From assembly GCF_014191355.1 (NCBI RefSeq), contig NZ_JACHWM010000001.1, positions 186,001 through 250,000 on the forward strand: a stretch of 64,000 bases of DNA. Direction: 5' to 3'. Shown one piece after another: positions 48,588 through 56,361 of the stretch (the stretch's first letter is position 1; each line of letters starts with the position of its first letter). The notes under the pieces are model-generated. The model searched no databases and had not been told where the DNA came from. It saw only the letters and a list, made by a program, of their open reading frames with translations. This DNA is from Methylobacterium sp. R2-1. GTDB taxonomy: Bacteria; Pseudomonadota; Alphaproteobacteria; Rhizobiales; Beijerinckiaceae. A program made the translations under genes and the position numbers.

Positions 48588-48859
48588 TGGTGGCCCCGAC
48601 CCATCCCGATCCCTGCGGCGCCCGCTGCGAGACGGCCGACGCACTGCGCACCCTGCGCAACCTGCTCGAGGCCGCGATGAACGAGGCCGCCCGCATTCGT
48701 GCTGGCGCCGCCCTCGGCAACGCCGACCGCTTCCAGGTCAACGAGGCGGTCGATCTCGGCCGCGAGGCCCTGGCGCTCGCCGGCATCCTCGGCGCCGTGC
48801 CCGCCGCGGCGACCGACGCCGACGCCTCCCTCACCACCGAACACCGAGATGCGGCCTAG
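48587..48859 (+). CDS. Small hypothetical early protein
   Basis: ATG 48587 (TGATG overlap; a GTG at 48584 is also possible). 90 residues, mainly helical: CETADALRTLRNLLEAAMNE, FQVNEAVDLGREALALAGIL. Possibly an adaptor-like protein. No family recognised. Confidence 0.5.
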   Translation: MVAPTHPDPCGARCETADALRTLRNLLEAAMNEAARIRAGAALGNADRFQVNEAVDLGREALALAGILGAVPAAATDADASLTTEHRDAA

Positions 48860-48902
48860 CCGCGAACCCGAGGGCGCGCCCCTCACCACGAAAGGCACAA
48901 CC

Positions 48903-49292
48903 ATGAGCGATCTGTTGCGGATGCTGGCGGCAAGCGCTGTCGCGGACGATCTGGGACGGAGGCGCAGCAGCCCGCCCGACGTGCTCTGCACGACGCTGCG
49001 CGAAGAGTTGGCCCGGTATCAGCAGCCGTGCCCCTTCAAAGCCGGCGATCTCGTTACGCCTCGCGCAACGGCTCCGTTCAAAGGGCGGGGCGAGCCTCAC
49101 ATGGTGGTCGAGGTCCGCGCCGATGCTGAGCCCGATTTCAACGAGGCGAAGACGGGCAACGACTATGGCTGCCGCAACGACATCCGCGTGATGTCGGAAG
49201 TGGGCGAGGTCCTGCCGCTCCACTGGGTCGAGAGCTTCTACTTCGAACCCTACACCGGCCCCGGCTCCAAGCCGGAGCAGAAGGCCGCCTGA
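48903..49292 (+). CDS. Hypothetical early protein
   Basis: ATG 48903 with AAAGG ten bases upstream; 129 residues. Helical start MSDLLRMLAASAVADDLGRR, then a beta-barrel-like part: PCPFKAGDLVTPRATAPFKG, HMVVEVRADAEPDFNE and CRNDIRVMSEVGEVLPLHWV. The pattern suggests a small SH3- or KOW-like barrel, which is inference. Function unknown. Confidence 0.55.
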   Translation: MSDLLRMLAASAVADDLGRRRSSPPDVLCTTLREELARYQQPCPFKAGDLVTPRATAPFKGRGEPHMVVEVRADAEPDFNEAKTGNDYGCRNDIRVMSEVGEVLPLHWVESFYFEPYTGPGSKPEQKAA

Positions 49293-49351
49293 CCCGTCCG
49301 CCGGGTCGGTCTCCGGCCCGGCGCCCGCCCTCCTGCACGAGAGCGCGCCCC

Positions 49352-49669
49352 ATGAGCGCACAGCACACCCAAAGCGCGGCCGCCTCTGTCGAGGAGCAGG
49401 TTCGCACCATCATCGCCGCCGTCTTTGGTGTCGAGACAGAGCGCGTCAGCGACGACGCATACCTCGGCGTCGATCTGGGCGCCGACGCGCTCGATCAGGT
49501 CGAGCTCGAATGCGAGCTGGAAGACGCGTTCAGCATCTTCTTCGAAGAGGGCGAGTTCGAGTTCGGCCGCCAGACGCGCGTCCGCGATATCGCGGCCCAG
49601 GTTCGCGGCAAGCTGGATGCGAAGGTCGCGAAGGACGCCGCTCTCGCCGAAGCCGAGAGCCGGTCATGA
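49352..49669 (+). CDS. Acyl-carrier-like protein lacking the attachment serine
   Basis: 105 residues. Residues 12-88 match the acyl carrier protein fold: VEEQVRTIIAAVFGVETERV, DDAYLGVDLGADALDQVELE and CELEDAFSI, then TRVRDIAAQVRGKLD. In functional carriers the motif is DSL, the serine carrying phosphopantetheine; here it is DAL (Ala46), so it cannot be loaded. It probably mimics or captures a host partner such as AcpS, an acyltransferase or SpoT. Overlaps the next gene by ATGA. Confidence 0.8.
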   Translation: MSAQHTQSAAASVEEQVRTIIAAVFGVETERVSDDAYLGVDLGADALDQVELECELEDAFSIFFEEGEFEFGRQTRVRDIAAQVRGKLDAKVAKDAALAEAESRS

Positions 49670-49809
49670 TGGCCGCCCTCCAATACCTGCCCGGCGCCCT
49701 CGTCCTCGCCGGCATCGCCGCCCTGATCGCGTGGCCGGTCGTCTCTGGGATCCACGACGGCAACCTCCAGCAGGCGGCCGACGACGGGGAGGGCCGCGAC
49801 CGTGGCTGA
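49666..49809 (+). CDS. 47-residue membrane peptide
   Basis: ATG 49666 overlaps the previous stop (ATGA). The product MMAALQYLPGALVLAGIAAL is one transmembrane helix followed by a short acidic tail (HDGNLQQAADDGEGRDRG), and its stop overlaps the next gene. Function unknown. Confidence 0.5.
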   Translation: MMAALQYLPGALVLAGIAALIAWPVVSGIHDGNLQQAADDGEGRDRG

Positions 49810-50002
49810 GGACACGCCCCTCAACCTGTTCGTCGAGCGCACCGATGCCGGCCCGCGCCTCGTCGCGATCCGAGCGGACGGCGAGCGCGTCGCCGAGTTC
49901 GATCTCGACCGCGTCGGCGCTCGCACCATCGCCCGCGAGCTGCTGGCCGCGACCGGCGACGCCTTCGAGCGCACCTTCACCACGGAGTCCGCCCGTGGCT
50001 GA
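49802..50002 (+). CDS. Small hypothetical early protein
   Basis: GTG 49802, eight-base overlap with the previous gene. 66 residues: EDTPLNLFVERTDAGPRLVA, IRADGERVAEFDLDRVGART and a helix IARELLAATGDAFERTFT. Compact alpha/beta. No family recognised. Confidence 0.5.
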   Translation: MAEDTPLNLFVERTDAGPRLVAIRADGERVAEFDLDRVGARTIARELLAATGDAFERTFTTESARG

Positions 50003-50219
50003 CGCCTCCCATCAGTGCCCGCACTGCGATCGCGCTTTCGGCGACCCCAACGGCCTCTACTGCCACGTCAAGACGAAGCACGGGCGGAAGAAGGCTCAAG
50101 CGGTGCGACCGGCGCCGACGGCCGAGCCCAGCATGGCCGAGCTTCACGTCGCCGCCCTTGAGGCCCGCGCCTGCGGCGAACCCGTCGATCCCGTCATTGC
50201 CGAGATGTTCGATGTCTGA
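49995..50219 (+). CDS. C2H2 zinc-finger protein
   Basis: GTG 49995, 74 residues. Residues 8-29 form a classic C2H2 finger, CPHCDRAFGDPNGLYCHVKTKH, with spacing C-x2-C-x12-H-x4-H. A basic linker (GRKKAQAVRPAP) and a helix with ALEARACGEPVDP follow. Likely a small DNA- or RNA-binding factor of the lytic cascade; C2H2 fingers in phages are uncommon. Confidence 0.7.
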   Translation: MADASHQCPHCDRAFGDPNGLYCHVKTKHGRKKAQAVRPAPTAEPSMAELHVAALEARACGEPVDPVIAEMFDV

Positions 50220-50571
50220 CCGTACCCCCGACCAGCAGGCGCTCGCCGACGTGTTCCTGTCCCTCGGCATCCGCCTCCCCATCCGCGCGGGCGGGATGCA
50301 CGGTCGCGGCCTCTCGGAGGCCGACGGAACGCCTCTCTTCATGGGAGCGCCGACCGGCAGCCTGTCCACCGACCGTGCCCGTGCGCTCGCCTCCGCCGCT
50401 GCGATCAACAAGGCCACCGGCACGCCCGACCACAAGGCTGCACCACTCCCGGTCCTGCGCCCTCTCACGGCCGACGTGATCCGGGCCGCGTCCGACCCCT
50501 TCGACCCCGAGCACCTGATCGCTGTCGCGCAGGCTGCCCGGATGACCCCTCGCGCCGACGCTGCGGAGTGA
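50212..50571 (+). CDS. Hypothetical early protein
   Basis: ATG 50212 overlaps the zinc-finger gene by 8 bases. 119 residues: MSDRTPDQQALADVFLSLGI, GGMHGRGLSEADGTPLFMGA, PTGSLSTDRARALASAAAIN. No motif recognised. Directly precedes the recombination genes. Confidence 0.5.
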   Translation: MSDRTPDQQALADVFLSLGIRLPIRAGGMHGRGLSEADGTPLFMGAPTGSLSTDRARALASAAAINKATGTPDHKAAPLPVLRPLTADVIRAASDPFDPEHLIAVAQAARMTPRADAAE

Positions 50572-50576
50572 CCCCC

Positions 50577-51296
50577 ATGGAGATGATCGAGAAAGGCGGC
50601 ACGCGCCCCACGGTGCGCATCCACCGCGACCTTTACCAGGGCACCGAGCAGTGGCTCGCCGCCCGCTGCGGTATGCTCACCGCGAGCGAAATGGGGCTCA
50701 TCATCACCCCGACGTTCAAGGTTGCCAAGAACGAGAAGGAGAAGGCGCACCTCTACGAACTGCTCGCCCAGCGCATCAGCGGCTACGTCGAGCCGCACTT
50801 CGTCAGCAACGACATGCTGCGCGGGCAAGAGGACGAGATCGAGGCCCTCACCCTCTACGCTCGGCACTTCGCCCCGACCGAGGCCGTCGGCTTCATCACC
50901 AACGACAAGTGGGGCTTCACGCTGGGCTACTCGCCCGACGCCCTCGTCGGCGCCGACGGCTTGGTCGAGACCAAGTCCCGCCGGCAGAAGTATCAGGTCG
51001 AGACCTTCGTCGTTCACGTCCTCGAAGAGACCATCCCGAGCGACTTCCTGATCCAGGTTCAGACCGGGCTCTTGGTCAGCGAGCGGTCGTGGTGCGACCT
51101 GATCTCGTACTCTGGCGGCCTGCCGCTGGCCCGCATCCGCGCTTACCCCGATGCGAAGATCCAGGCCGCGATCGTCGAGGCGGCCGCCGGCTTCGAGGAG
51201 CGGCTGGCCGCAGCACACGCCCTGTACCGGAAGGCCATCGCGAAGGCGGGCAACATCCCGACCGTGCGCCGCGTCGAGGGGGAGATCCTCGCGTGA
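50577..51296 (+). CDS. YqaJ-family viral exonuclease (lambda Exo type)
   Basis: ATG 50577, 239 residues. The nuclease core has GTEQWLAARCGMLTASEMGL, QEDEIEALTLYARHFAP, GFTLGYSPDALVGADGLVET KSR (catalytic Asp and ExK), and DFLIQVQTGLLV. These enzymes chew one strand from double-strand ends to feed a single-strand annealing protein. The next gene, starting with an overlap of a few bases, is the likely partner. Confidence 0.88.
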   Translation: MEMIEKGGTRPTVRIHRDLYQGTEQWLAARCGMLTASEMGLIITPTFKVAKNEKEKAHLYELLAQRISGYVEPHFVSNDMLRGQEDEIEALTLYARHFAPTEAVGFITNDKWGFTLGYSPDALVGADGLVETKSRRQKYQVETFVVHVLEETIPSDFLIQVQTGLLVSERSWCDLISYSGGLPLARIRAYPDAKIQAAIVEAAAGFEERLAAAHALYRKAIAKAGNIPTVRRVEGEILA

Positions 51297-51940
51297 CCGA
51301 CCTGTCGCAGACCATCGCCCCCAAGAGCGACCAACTGAACGCCGACGATTTGATCGCCGGCCCGCTCACCATCAGGGTCACGCGCGTCTCGCCGATGCGC
51401 GAGCCCGACCAGCCGATCGCGATCTTCTTCGAGGGCGACGGCGGCAAGCCCTACAAGCCCGGCAAATCCATGCGCCGCGTGCTCGTGCGCGTCTGGGGCA
51501 AGGACGGGTTCGCCTACGCCGGACGCCGGATGACGCTCTATCGCGACGATTCCGTAATGTTCGGCGGCGTGGCGGTCGGTGGCATCCGCATCAGCCACAT
51601 GTCGGACATCAGCGAGAGCGTGACGCTCCCGCTCACGGTGACCCGTGCGAGCCGCAAGCTGTTCACGGTCCGCCCGCTGCCGCCCGAGCGAGGCCCGAGC
51701 GGCGGCAAGCCGACCGGCGAGGACACGCGGACCAAGCTCCTCCGCATCGCTCGCGAGAAAGCCGCCCTCGGCAGCGCCGATCTCGATGACTGGATCGGCA
51801 AGCTGAAGCCTGATCACCGCGCCGTCGTCGACGAGATCGAGGCCGAGCTTCGCGACATCGCGGCCGAGGCCGACGACCGCCTGCCGCCGGATGACGACGG
51901 CTTCCCCGGATTTGCTCCCGCCGACGAGGAGGCCGCCTGA
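51293..51940 (+). CDS. Probable ssDNA-binding / annealing partner
   Basis: GTG 51293 overlaps the exonuclease stop (GTGA). 215 residues. A beta-rich core resembles an OB-type fold: LNADDLIAGPLTIRVTRVSP, KPYKPGKSMRRVLVRVWGKD, GRRMTLYRDDSVMFGGVAVG GIRISHMSD. A Gly-rich linker and an acidic C-terminal tail (DDDGFPGFAPADEEAA) follow, as in SSB proteins. The pairing with YqaJ exonuclease suggests a recombination role; it is not a recognised RecT or Erf. Confidence 0.65.
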   Translation: MTDLSQTIAPKSDQLNADDLIAGPLTIRVTRVSPMREPDQPIAIFFEGDGGKPYKPGKSMRRVLVRVWGKDGFAYAGRRMTLYRDDSVMFGGVAVGGIRISHMSDISESVTLPLTVTRASRKLFTVRPLPPERGPSGGKPTGEDTRTKLLRIAREKAALGSADLDDWIGKLKPDHRAVVDEIEAELRDIAAEADDRLPPDDDGFPGFAPADEEAA

Positions 51941-51941
51941 C

Positions 51942-52382
51942 ATGGCCGCTCGCCCCACCCCGAGCGAGGCCGACATCATGCGCCTCGTCTATGCCGGCCT
52001 GACCTACATGGAGATCGGCCTGCGCCTGCGCATCTCGAACAAGACTGTAGCGCGCATCGCCAGCAACCACGGCTATGACGCCACGAAGCGGATCAAGCTG
52101 AAGGCGAAGAGGCGGGCCGAGATCCAGAAGCGCCAGCGCGCCCAACGTGCGTTCCAGCAGGCGCAGGCGGCCGCGGAGCGGAAGCGGCAGCAGGGCGAGC
52201 GCGAGCCGCTCAAGCCTATCCCGCAGGTGCCGGCTTGGATCGATGCCGCTGGGCTGGCGGAGGACTATCGCGATCTCGCCCGCGAGTTCGACGAGGATCA
52301 CGCCGCCCGCGAATGCCGGAAGCTGACTGCGGAAATCCGCCGTCAGAAGGCCGTCGACGCTCGCCTCGGGAGCGCCGCATGA
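51942..52382 (+). CDS. HTH protein with long basic helix
   Basis: ATG 51942, one base after the previous stop. 146 residues: homeodomain-like HTH (MRLVYAGLTYMEIGLRLRISNKTVARIASN split over residues 10-45), then a long basic helix (KLKAKRRAEIQKRQRAQRAF) and an amphipathic C-terminus. Likely DNA-binding regulator. Confidence 0.6.
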   Translation: MAARPTPSEADIMRLVYAGLTYMEIGLRLRISNKTVARIASNHGYDATKRIKLKAKRRAEIQKRQRAQRAFQQAQAAAERKRQQGEREPLKPIPQVPAWIDAAGLAEDYRDLAREFDEDHAARECRKLTAEIRRQKAVDARLGSAA

Positions 52383-52831
52383 GCGCCCCCGGCATCTACT
52401 GCGCCGATTGCGGTACCGAGTGCGAGCGCGTCACCGGTCGCGAGGCCGGCGCTCGCGACCCGGACCTGGTCGACGCCCAGGTCTGGGCCTGCCCGTTCTG
52501 CCCCGATGCGTGGGCCCCGAGCGCGGCTGACGGTTCGGCAGTCGGTCTCCCGGCTGGCGAGAAGACCCGCGAGGCCCGCGCCATGCTGCGCGAACTCCAT
52601 GTCGAGCGGCTGATCGGCGAGGCCCTGCGCCACTGCCCGAACGGCCGCCCCATCGCCGAGGAGCGCGTCGCGTCTTTCCTCGCGCACGAACTGCGCTTGC
52701 CGACCGACGAGGCGGCGATCGACCGCCTCAACATCGAATGGTGCCGCCGCGCGTGGCTCGCCCTGAAGGGCGCCTCCTACGCCGACGTTGTGCGGCACGC
52801 CCAGACCTATCGCCCGAGGAAAGCCGCCTGA
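52379..52831 (+). CDS. Zinc-finger-containing protein (DUF3268-like)
   Basis: ATG 52379 overlaps the previous stop (ATGA). 150 residues with a pair of Cys knuckles, CADCGTECERV and VWACPFCPDAW, and GLPAGEKTREARAMLREL, the arrangement of the DUF3268 zinc-finger domain seen in phages. The C-terminal half is helical. Its stop overlaps the start of the truncated methyltransferase. Confidence 0.6.
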   Translation: MSAPGIYCADCGTECERVTGREAGARDPDLVDAQVWACPFCPDAWAPSAADGSAVGLPAGEKTREARAMLRELHVERLIGEALRHCPNGRPIAEERVASFLAHELRLPTDEAAIDRLNIEWCRRAWLALKGASYADVVRHAQTYRPRKAA

Positions 52832-52905
52832 TGCGCCCCCTGATCATCGACAGTTTCGCAGGTGGCGGCGGCGCGTCCGAGGGCATCCGAGCCGCGCTCG
52901 GACGG
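52831..52905 (+). pseudogene. 5' remnant of a DNA cytosine-5 methyltransferase
   Basis: ATG 52831 (TGATG overlap) encodes MRPLIIDSFAGGGGASEGIR AALG, the exact N-terminal motif I of C5 DNA methyltransferases. After residue 24 the frame turns to nonsense: the remaining few hundred codons of the enzyme are missing and a minus-strand gene begins its stop at 52906. So only the first SAM-binding segment is left. Confidence 0.75.
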
Positions 52906-53100
52906 CTACTTCTCGGCCATCTCCCGAGCTTGCTGGGCGATGCGCTTCTTCCTGAGACGCTGCGCTTCGGTACCCGCCTCTTTGTCGGGCGTAGTCATCC
53001 CCAAGCGCTCAAGCAAATTGGTCTCGCCGCTCCGCGAAGCAACGCCCTCCAAGATCGCCCTTTCCATCTCCGGGCTCGGCTTCGGCTTCGGGTTCGACAT
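52906..53100 (-). CDS. Small charged protein inserted against the early operon
   Basis: ATG 53100 has GGAGG ten bases upstream; 64 residues: MSNPKPKPSPEMERAILEGV, LLERLGMTTPDKEAGTEAQR and a strongly charged helix LRKKRIAQQAREMAEK. It is the only leftward gene in this stretch of the early-right operon and its stop abuts the methyltransferase remnant. A -35 TTGCGG and -10 AATAGT could be its own promoter. Function unknown. Confidence 0.55.
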   Translation of the reverse strand: MSNPKPKPSPEMERAILEGVASRSGETNLLERLGMTTPDKEAGTEAQRLRKKRIAQQAREMAEK

Positions 53101-53198
53101 CGCGACGGACCTCCGATCTCTCTGCAACGGGTGCTTGGCCGCTCACTATTCCGTGAAGCCAAGCTTCGCCGCAACCCTTCGATCTTGCGGAGGGCAGC

Positions 53199-53663
53199 AT
53201 GACCTCCCCTCCCACCGCGTCCCTCGTCTCCGCAGTCGAGGGGAAGAGCGACCTGTTCTACATCGTGGACCTGCGCCCGAAGTGGAACCGGAACCCCTAC
53301 ATCAGCTTCTGGCGTCCTGACGACGCCGGCTACTGCTTCCCGCTCTCGTGGGCCGGCAAGTACACGGCGGAGCGGATCGCTGAGGGCGGCAGCTACTACA
53401 CCTACAAGGAGTGGACGAGCGAGAAGGGGCCGGGCCGCCTCTTCACTCGGTTTCCCGTCCGCTGCTCCGATATCGAGGCGCTTGTCGCGGAATTGGGCGG
53501 CCCTCCCGACACCGAAGGCCGCGGCCGGGTGGACGGTAACGCCGGCCCGGTCCTGCGGATGTCCGGCGCGATGCGCAACAGGCTCCGTCGCCTGCGCTAC
53601 CGCCCCGCCTCCCACACCCCCGTTTCATCCGACGCCCCGAACGCTGAGGGGGAGCGCGCGTGA
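53199..53663 (+). CDS. Hypothetical phage protein
   Basis: 154 residues. A distinctive block WNRNPYISFWRPDDAGYCFP LSWAGKYT then YYTYKEWTSEKGPG recurs in early genes of alphaproteobacterial phages. Aromatic-rich, mostly beta. The C-terminus is basic (RNRLRRLRYRPASH). Overlaps the next gene by four bases. No known function. Confidence 0.55.
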   Translation: MTSPPTASLVSAVEGKSDLFYIVDLRPKWNRNPYISFWRPDDAGYCFPLSWAGKYTAERIAEGGSYYTYKEWTSEKGPGRLFTRFPVRCSDIEALVAELGGPPDTEGRGRVDGNAGPVLRMSGAMRNRLRRLRYRPASHTPVSSDAPNAEGERA

Positions 53664-54574
53664 TGGCGGGACGTCGCATCTTCTGCTCCTTCAGCGGCGG
53701 CGAAAGCTCCGCGGAGATGACCCTGCGCGTGAAGGCTGCGCTGCGGCCCGGCGACGAGCTGTTGGTGATGTTCGCCAACACCGGCCAAGAGGACGAGCGC
53801 ACGCTGGCCTTCGTGGACCGCTGCGACCGCGAGTTCGGCCTCGGCGTCGTCTGGGTCGAGGCGGTGATCAACCCGGAGCACCGGCAGGTCACCACGCACC
53901 GGGTCGTCAGCTTCGAGACCGCTACGCGGGACAAGAGCCTCTTCGAGGCGATGATCCGCAAGTATGGCATCCCGAACCAGAACTATCCCCACTGTACGCG
54001 GGAGCTGAAGCTGCGGCCGATGGCGAGCTATCTCGCAACGATCGGTTGGGCGTTCGGCACCTACACGACAGCAATCGGGATCCGGGCCGACGAGTTGGAC
54101 CGGATTGACGGCGAGGCCAAGGCGAAGGGCTTCAGCTATCCGCTCGCACAACTCGGCATGCGGAAGCGGGATATTCACGAGATCTGGGACGCACGCCCGT
54201 TCCGGCTCGGCATTCCTGAACACCACGGCAATTGCACTTGGTGCCATAAGAAAAGCCCGCGCAAGCATCTCACGCTCATCAAAGAGCGTCCGGAAATCTA
54301 CGACGTCCCGCGGTACTTCGAGCAGACCTATCCGCATGCCGGGTCAGGTGACGGCCCGCGCTGCTTCTTCCGCGGCGGCAAGTCCACAGACGACCTGTTC
54401 GCCCGAGCGGCGCAGCCCTTCGAGCCCTTCGTCGACATGCGCGGCAAGGGGCAGATGGAGTTCGGCTTCGCCGTTCCTGCCTTCGATGCAGAACTCGATC
54501 TCGGCGGGTCGTGCGGGGAGTCCTGCGAGCCCTACGGCGACGAGCGGTCGCCCACCCTCGAAGCAGCGGAGTGA
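53660..54574 (+). CDS. PP-loop protein, PAPS reductase/DndC-like family
   Basis: 304 residues (GTG 53660; ATG 53663 follows). The nucleotide-binding PP-loop is SFSGGESSAEM (residues 11-20), then LLVMFANTGQEDERTLAFVD, as in the PAPS reductase / DndC superfamily. Cys pairs in NYPHCTRELK and GNCTWCHKKS could bind an Fe-S cluster or zinc, and GSCGESCEPYG at the end. PAPS reductases or DndC-type sulfur-transfer enzymes are the closest known relatives; whether it modifies DNA is unproven. Confidence 0.75.
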   Translation: MMAGRRIFCSFSGGESSAEMTLRVKAALRPGDELLVMFANTGQEDERTLAFVDRCDREFGLGVVWVEAVINPEHRQVTTHRVVSFETATRDKSLFEAMIRKYGIPNQNYPHCTRELKLRPMASYLATIGWAFGTYTTAIGIRADELDRIDGEAKAKGFSYPLAQLGMRKRDIHEIWDARPFRLGIPEHHGNCTWCHKKSPRKHLTLIKERPEIYDVPRYFEQTYPHAGSGDGPRCFFRGGKSTDDLFARAAQPFEPFVDMRGKGQMEFGFAVPAFDAELDLGGSCGESCEPYGDERSPTLEAAE

Positions 54575-54579
54575 CGCCC

Positions 54580-55479
54580 ATGGACCGTCCGATCATCTTC
54601 AGCGCGCCCATGGTGCGGGCGCTTCTCGCCGGCAGGAAGACGCAGACGCGGCGCATCCTGAAGCCGCAGCCGCCAACACCGGAGCAGTTTCGGGGGAGCA
54701 CCTTCAGCCTGGACCGCGCGGTCGCCGACGGCGTGAAGGTCTACAGCCTCAACGACCTCGACCGCCTGCCGAAGCATCCGACGAAGTGGGACCTGTGCGG
54801 CTCCGTCGGCGTCGCCCGGAACGCAGGTTTCCCCACAACCTACCGCGTGCCGTTCACCGTCGGCGACCGCCTGTGGGTTCGTGAGAACCACCAGTTCCGG
54901 GGAGCATCCTACAACGACGGCACCGAGAGCGAACCAAACTGGAGCAATGAGGAGTGGTTTCGGTGCTGGGGCAGTGGCGGCGCGGGGGATTGCTGGGACC
55001 CTGATTTCCCGGACGGCTGGAGTCCCAGCCGCCACATGGGCGTGCACGATCTCACCGGACCAGAGCACGACGAGGGCGAGGCTGTGCGGGGCCTCGCGAC
55101 CAAGATACTGCCCTCCATCCACATGCCGCGGTGGGCCTCGCGCCTGACGCTTCTCGTGACCGAGGTTCGGGTCGAGCGACTCAACGCCATCAGCGAGGCT
55201 GACGCGATCGCCGAGGGCATGCCGGATTTCGGCTCATTCTGTGAAAGCCTCGACCCGGGCACGCTCAACGCGGCTGGCGAGACAGCATCGGAAACTGCCA
55301 GCCGCCTCCGGTGGCCGCAGCGGTGGTTCGCCTCCCTCTGGAACAGCATCAACGGCGCCGATGCATGGAGCGCGAACCCGTGGGTCGTGGCGGTCAGCTT
55401 CCAGCCCTTCGAGACTAACATCGACCGCATGCCCGAGCGGCAGGCGCCCGTCGCCATTCCCGCCGCCGCAGCCGAGTGA
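54580..55479 (+). CDS. ASCH-like phage protein
   Basis: ATG 54580 (MDRPIIFSAPMVRALLAGRK TQTRRI), 299 residues. The opening and the segments KILPSIHMPRWASRLTLLVT, ISEADAIAEGM, WFASLWNSINGADAWSANPW VVAVSF are those of a phage family found in lambdoid prophages, with a PUA/ASCH-type fold proposed for RNA or nucleotide binding. No catalytic residue can be named. Follows the PP-loop gene by five bases. Confidence 0.65.
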   Translation: MDRPIIFSAPMVRALLAGRKTQTRRILKPQPPTPEQFRGSTFSLDRAVADGVKVYSLNDLDRLPKHPTKWDLCGSVGVARNAGFPTTYRVPFTVGDRLWVRENHQFRGASYNDGTESEPNWSNEEWFRCWGSGGAGDCWDPDFPDGWSPSRHMGVHDLTGPEHDEGEAVRGLATKILPSIHMPRWASRLTLLVTEVRVERLNAISEADAIAEGMPDFGSFCESLDPGTLNAAGETASETASRLRWPQRWFASLWNSINGADAWSANPWVVAVSFQPFETNIDRMPERQAPVAIPAAAAE

Positions 55480-55484
55480 CCGCC

Positions 55485-55982
55485 ATGGCCGAGCACAGCA
55501 CCATCACGCACGAGACCGTCATCGCCGGCCGCCTGCGCGACGCCGGACACCTGAACTACGGCAAGCGCGGCGGCGGCACGATCTGGCAGCACACCACGAT
55601 CCCGCGCCTGTCCGCGATCGACCGGCCGACGCTCAACGACGAGGAGACGAAGCGCCTCGGCGTGTCGCGGCTCCGCGAGTGGAGCGTGGACGGCGGGAAG
55701 GCCGGCAGCCTGGAGGACGCGATTGCGGCGCTGAACGTGCCGCCGGTCTTCACCGACGAGGAGCGCGAGGTTCTGGAGCGCGTGCCGGCCGAGTGGGTCG
55801 AGTTGCACGAGTTCCGGACCCGCCTCTCCGAGGAGCTCGGTCGGCAGGTCGGGCTCACGATCATGACGCTTCGGCAGAAGGGGGCCGTCGAGAACGAACT
55901 GCGCCCCGGCCCGGACCGTCGGCAACCCTGGATCCGGCGAGCGCCGGACGCCCTCACTCAGCAGGAGGCCGCCGGTGGCTGA
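55485..55982 (+). CDS. Hypothetical phage protein
   Basis: ATG 55485 (an upstream GTG at 55476 overlaps the previous stop). 165 residues: MAEHSTITHETVIAGRLRDA, then NYGKRGGGTIWQHTTIPRL and helices EFRTRLSEELGRQVGLTIMT LRQKG. A wHTH-like C-terminal helix pair is possible. No family recognised. Eight-base overlap with the next gene. Confidence 0.5.
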   Translation: MAEHSTITHETVIAGRLRDAGHLNYGKRGGGTIWQHTTIPRLSAIDRPTLNDEETKRLGVSRLREWSVDGGKAGSLEDAIAALNVPPVFTDEEREVLERVPAEWVELHEFRTRLSEELGRQVGLTIMTLRQKGAVENELRPGPDRRQPWIRRAPDALTQQEAAGG

Positions 55983-56361
55983 CCTCTTCAACCTCGAACG
56001 CGCCCTGACGCCGAGCGAGCGCCGACATCTGCGCGGCGGCACTCAGGCGAAGGGTTACGCCGCGATGCCCGGCACCGGGCCGAAGGGCGAGACCTGCGGC
56101 TCGTGCGACCACCTGGTGCGGAAGCGTCTCGCCAAGGTCTATCGGAAGTGCGGGCTGATGGAGCGGCACTGGACCGGCGGGAAGGGCACCGACGTGCTCA
56201 CGACCGCGCCGGCCTGCCGAAACTGGAAGGCCCCCGCGAGCCGGAAAGATCTTTCCGGACAAAACGTGTCCCTTGCAAAAATCCGACAGTGCAGCGGGAA
56301 CGCCGTAGCAACGGACGCTGAACGGCTTACCCCGTCCGAGATCGAAGGAGGGCGGCCTTGA
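55975..56361 (+). CDS. Small Cys-rich phage protein
   Basis: GTG 55975, 128 residues. A zinc-type segment: GETCGSCDHLVRKRLAKVYR KCGL, then HWTGGKGTDVLTTAPACRNW, a pattern with four Cys found in small early genes of alphaproteobacterial phages. N-terminus LFNLERALTPSERRHLRG. Function unknown. Confidence 0.55.
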   Translation: MADLFNLERALTPSERRHLRGGTQAKGYAAMPGTGPKGETCGSCDHLVRKRLAKVYRKCGLMERHWTGGKGTDVLTTAPACRNWKAPASRKDLSGQNVSLAKIRQCSGNAVATDAERLTPSEIEGGRP

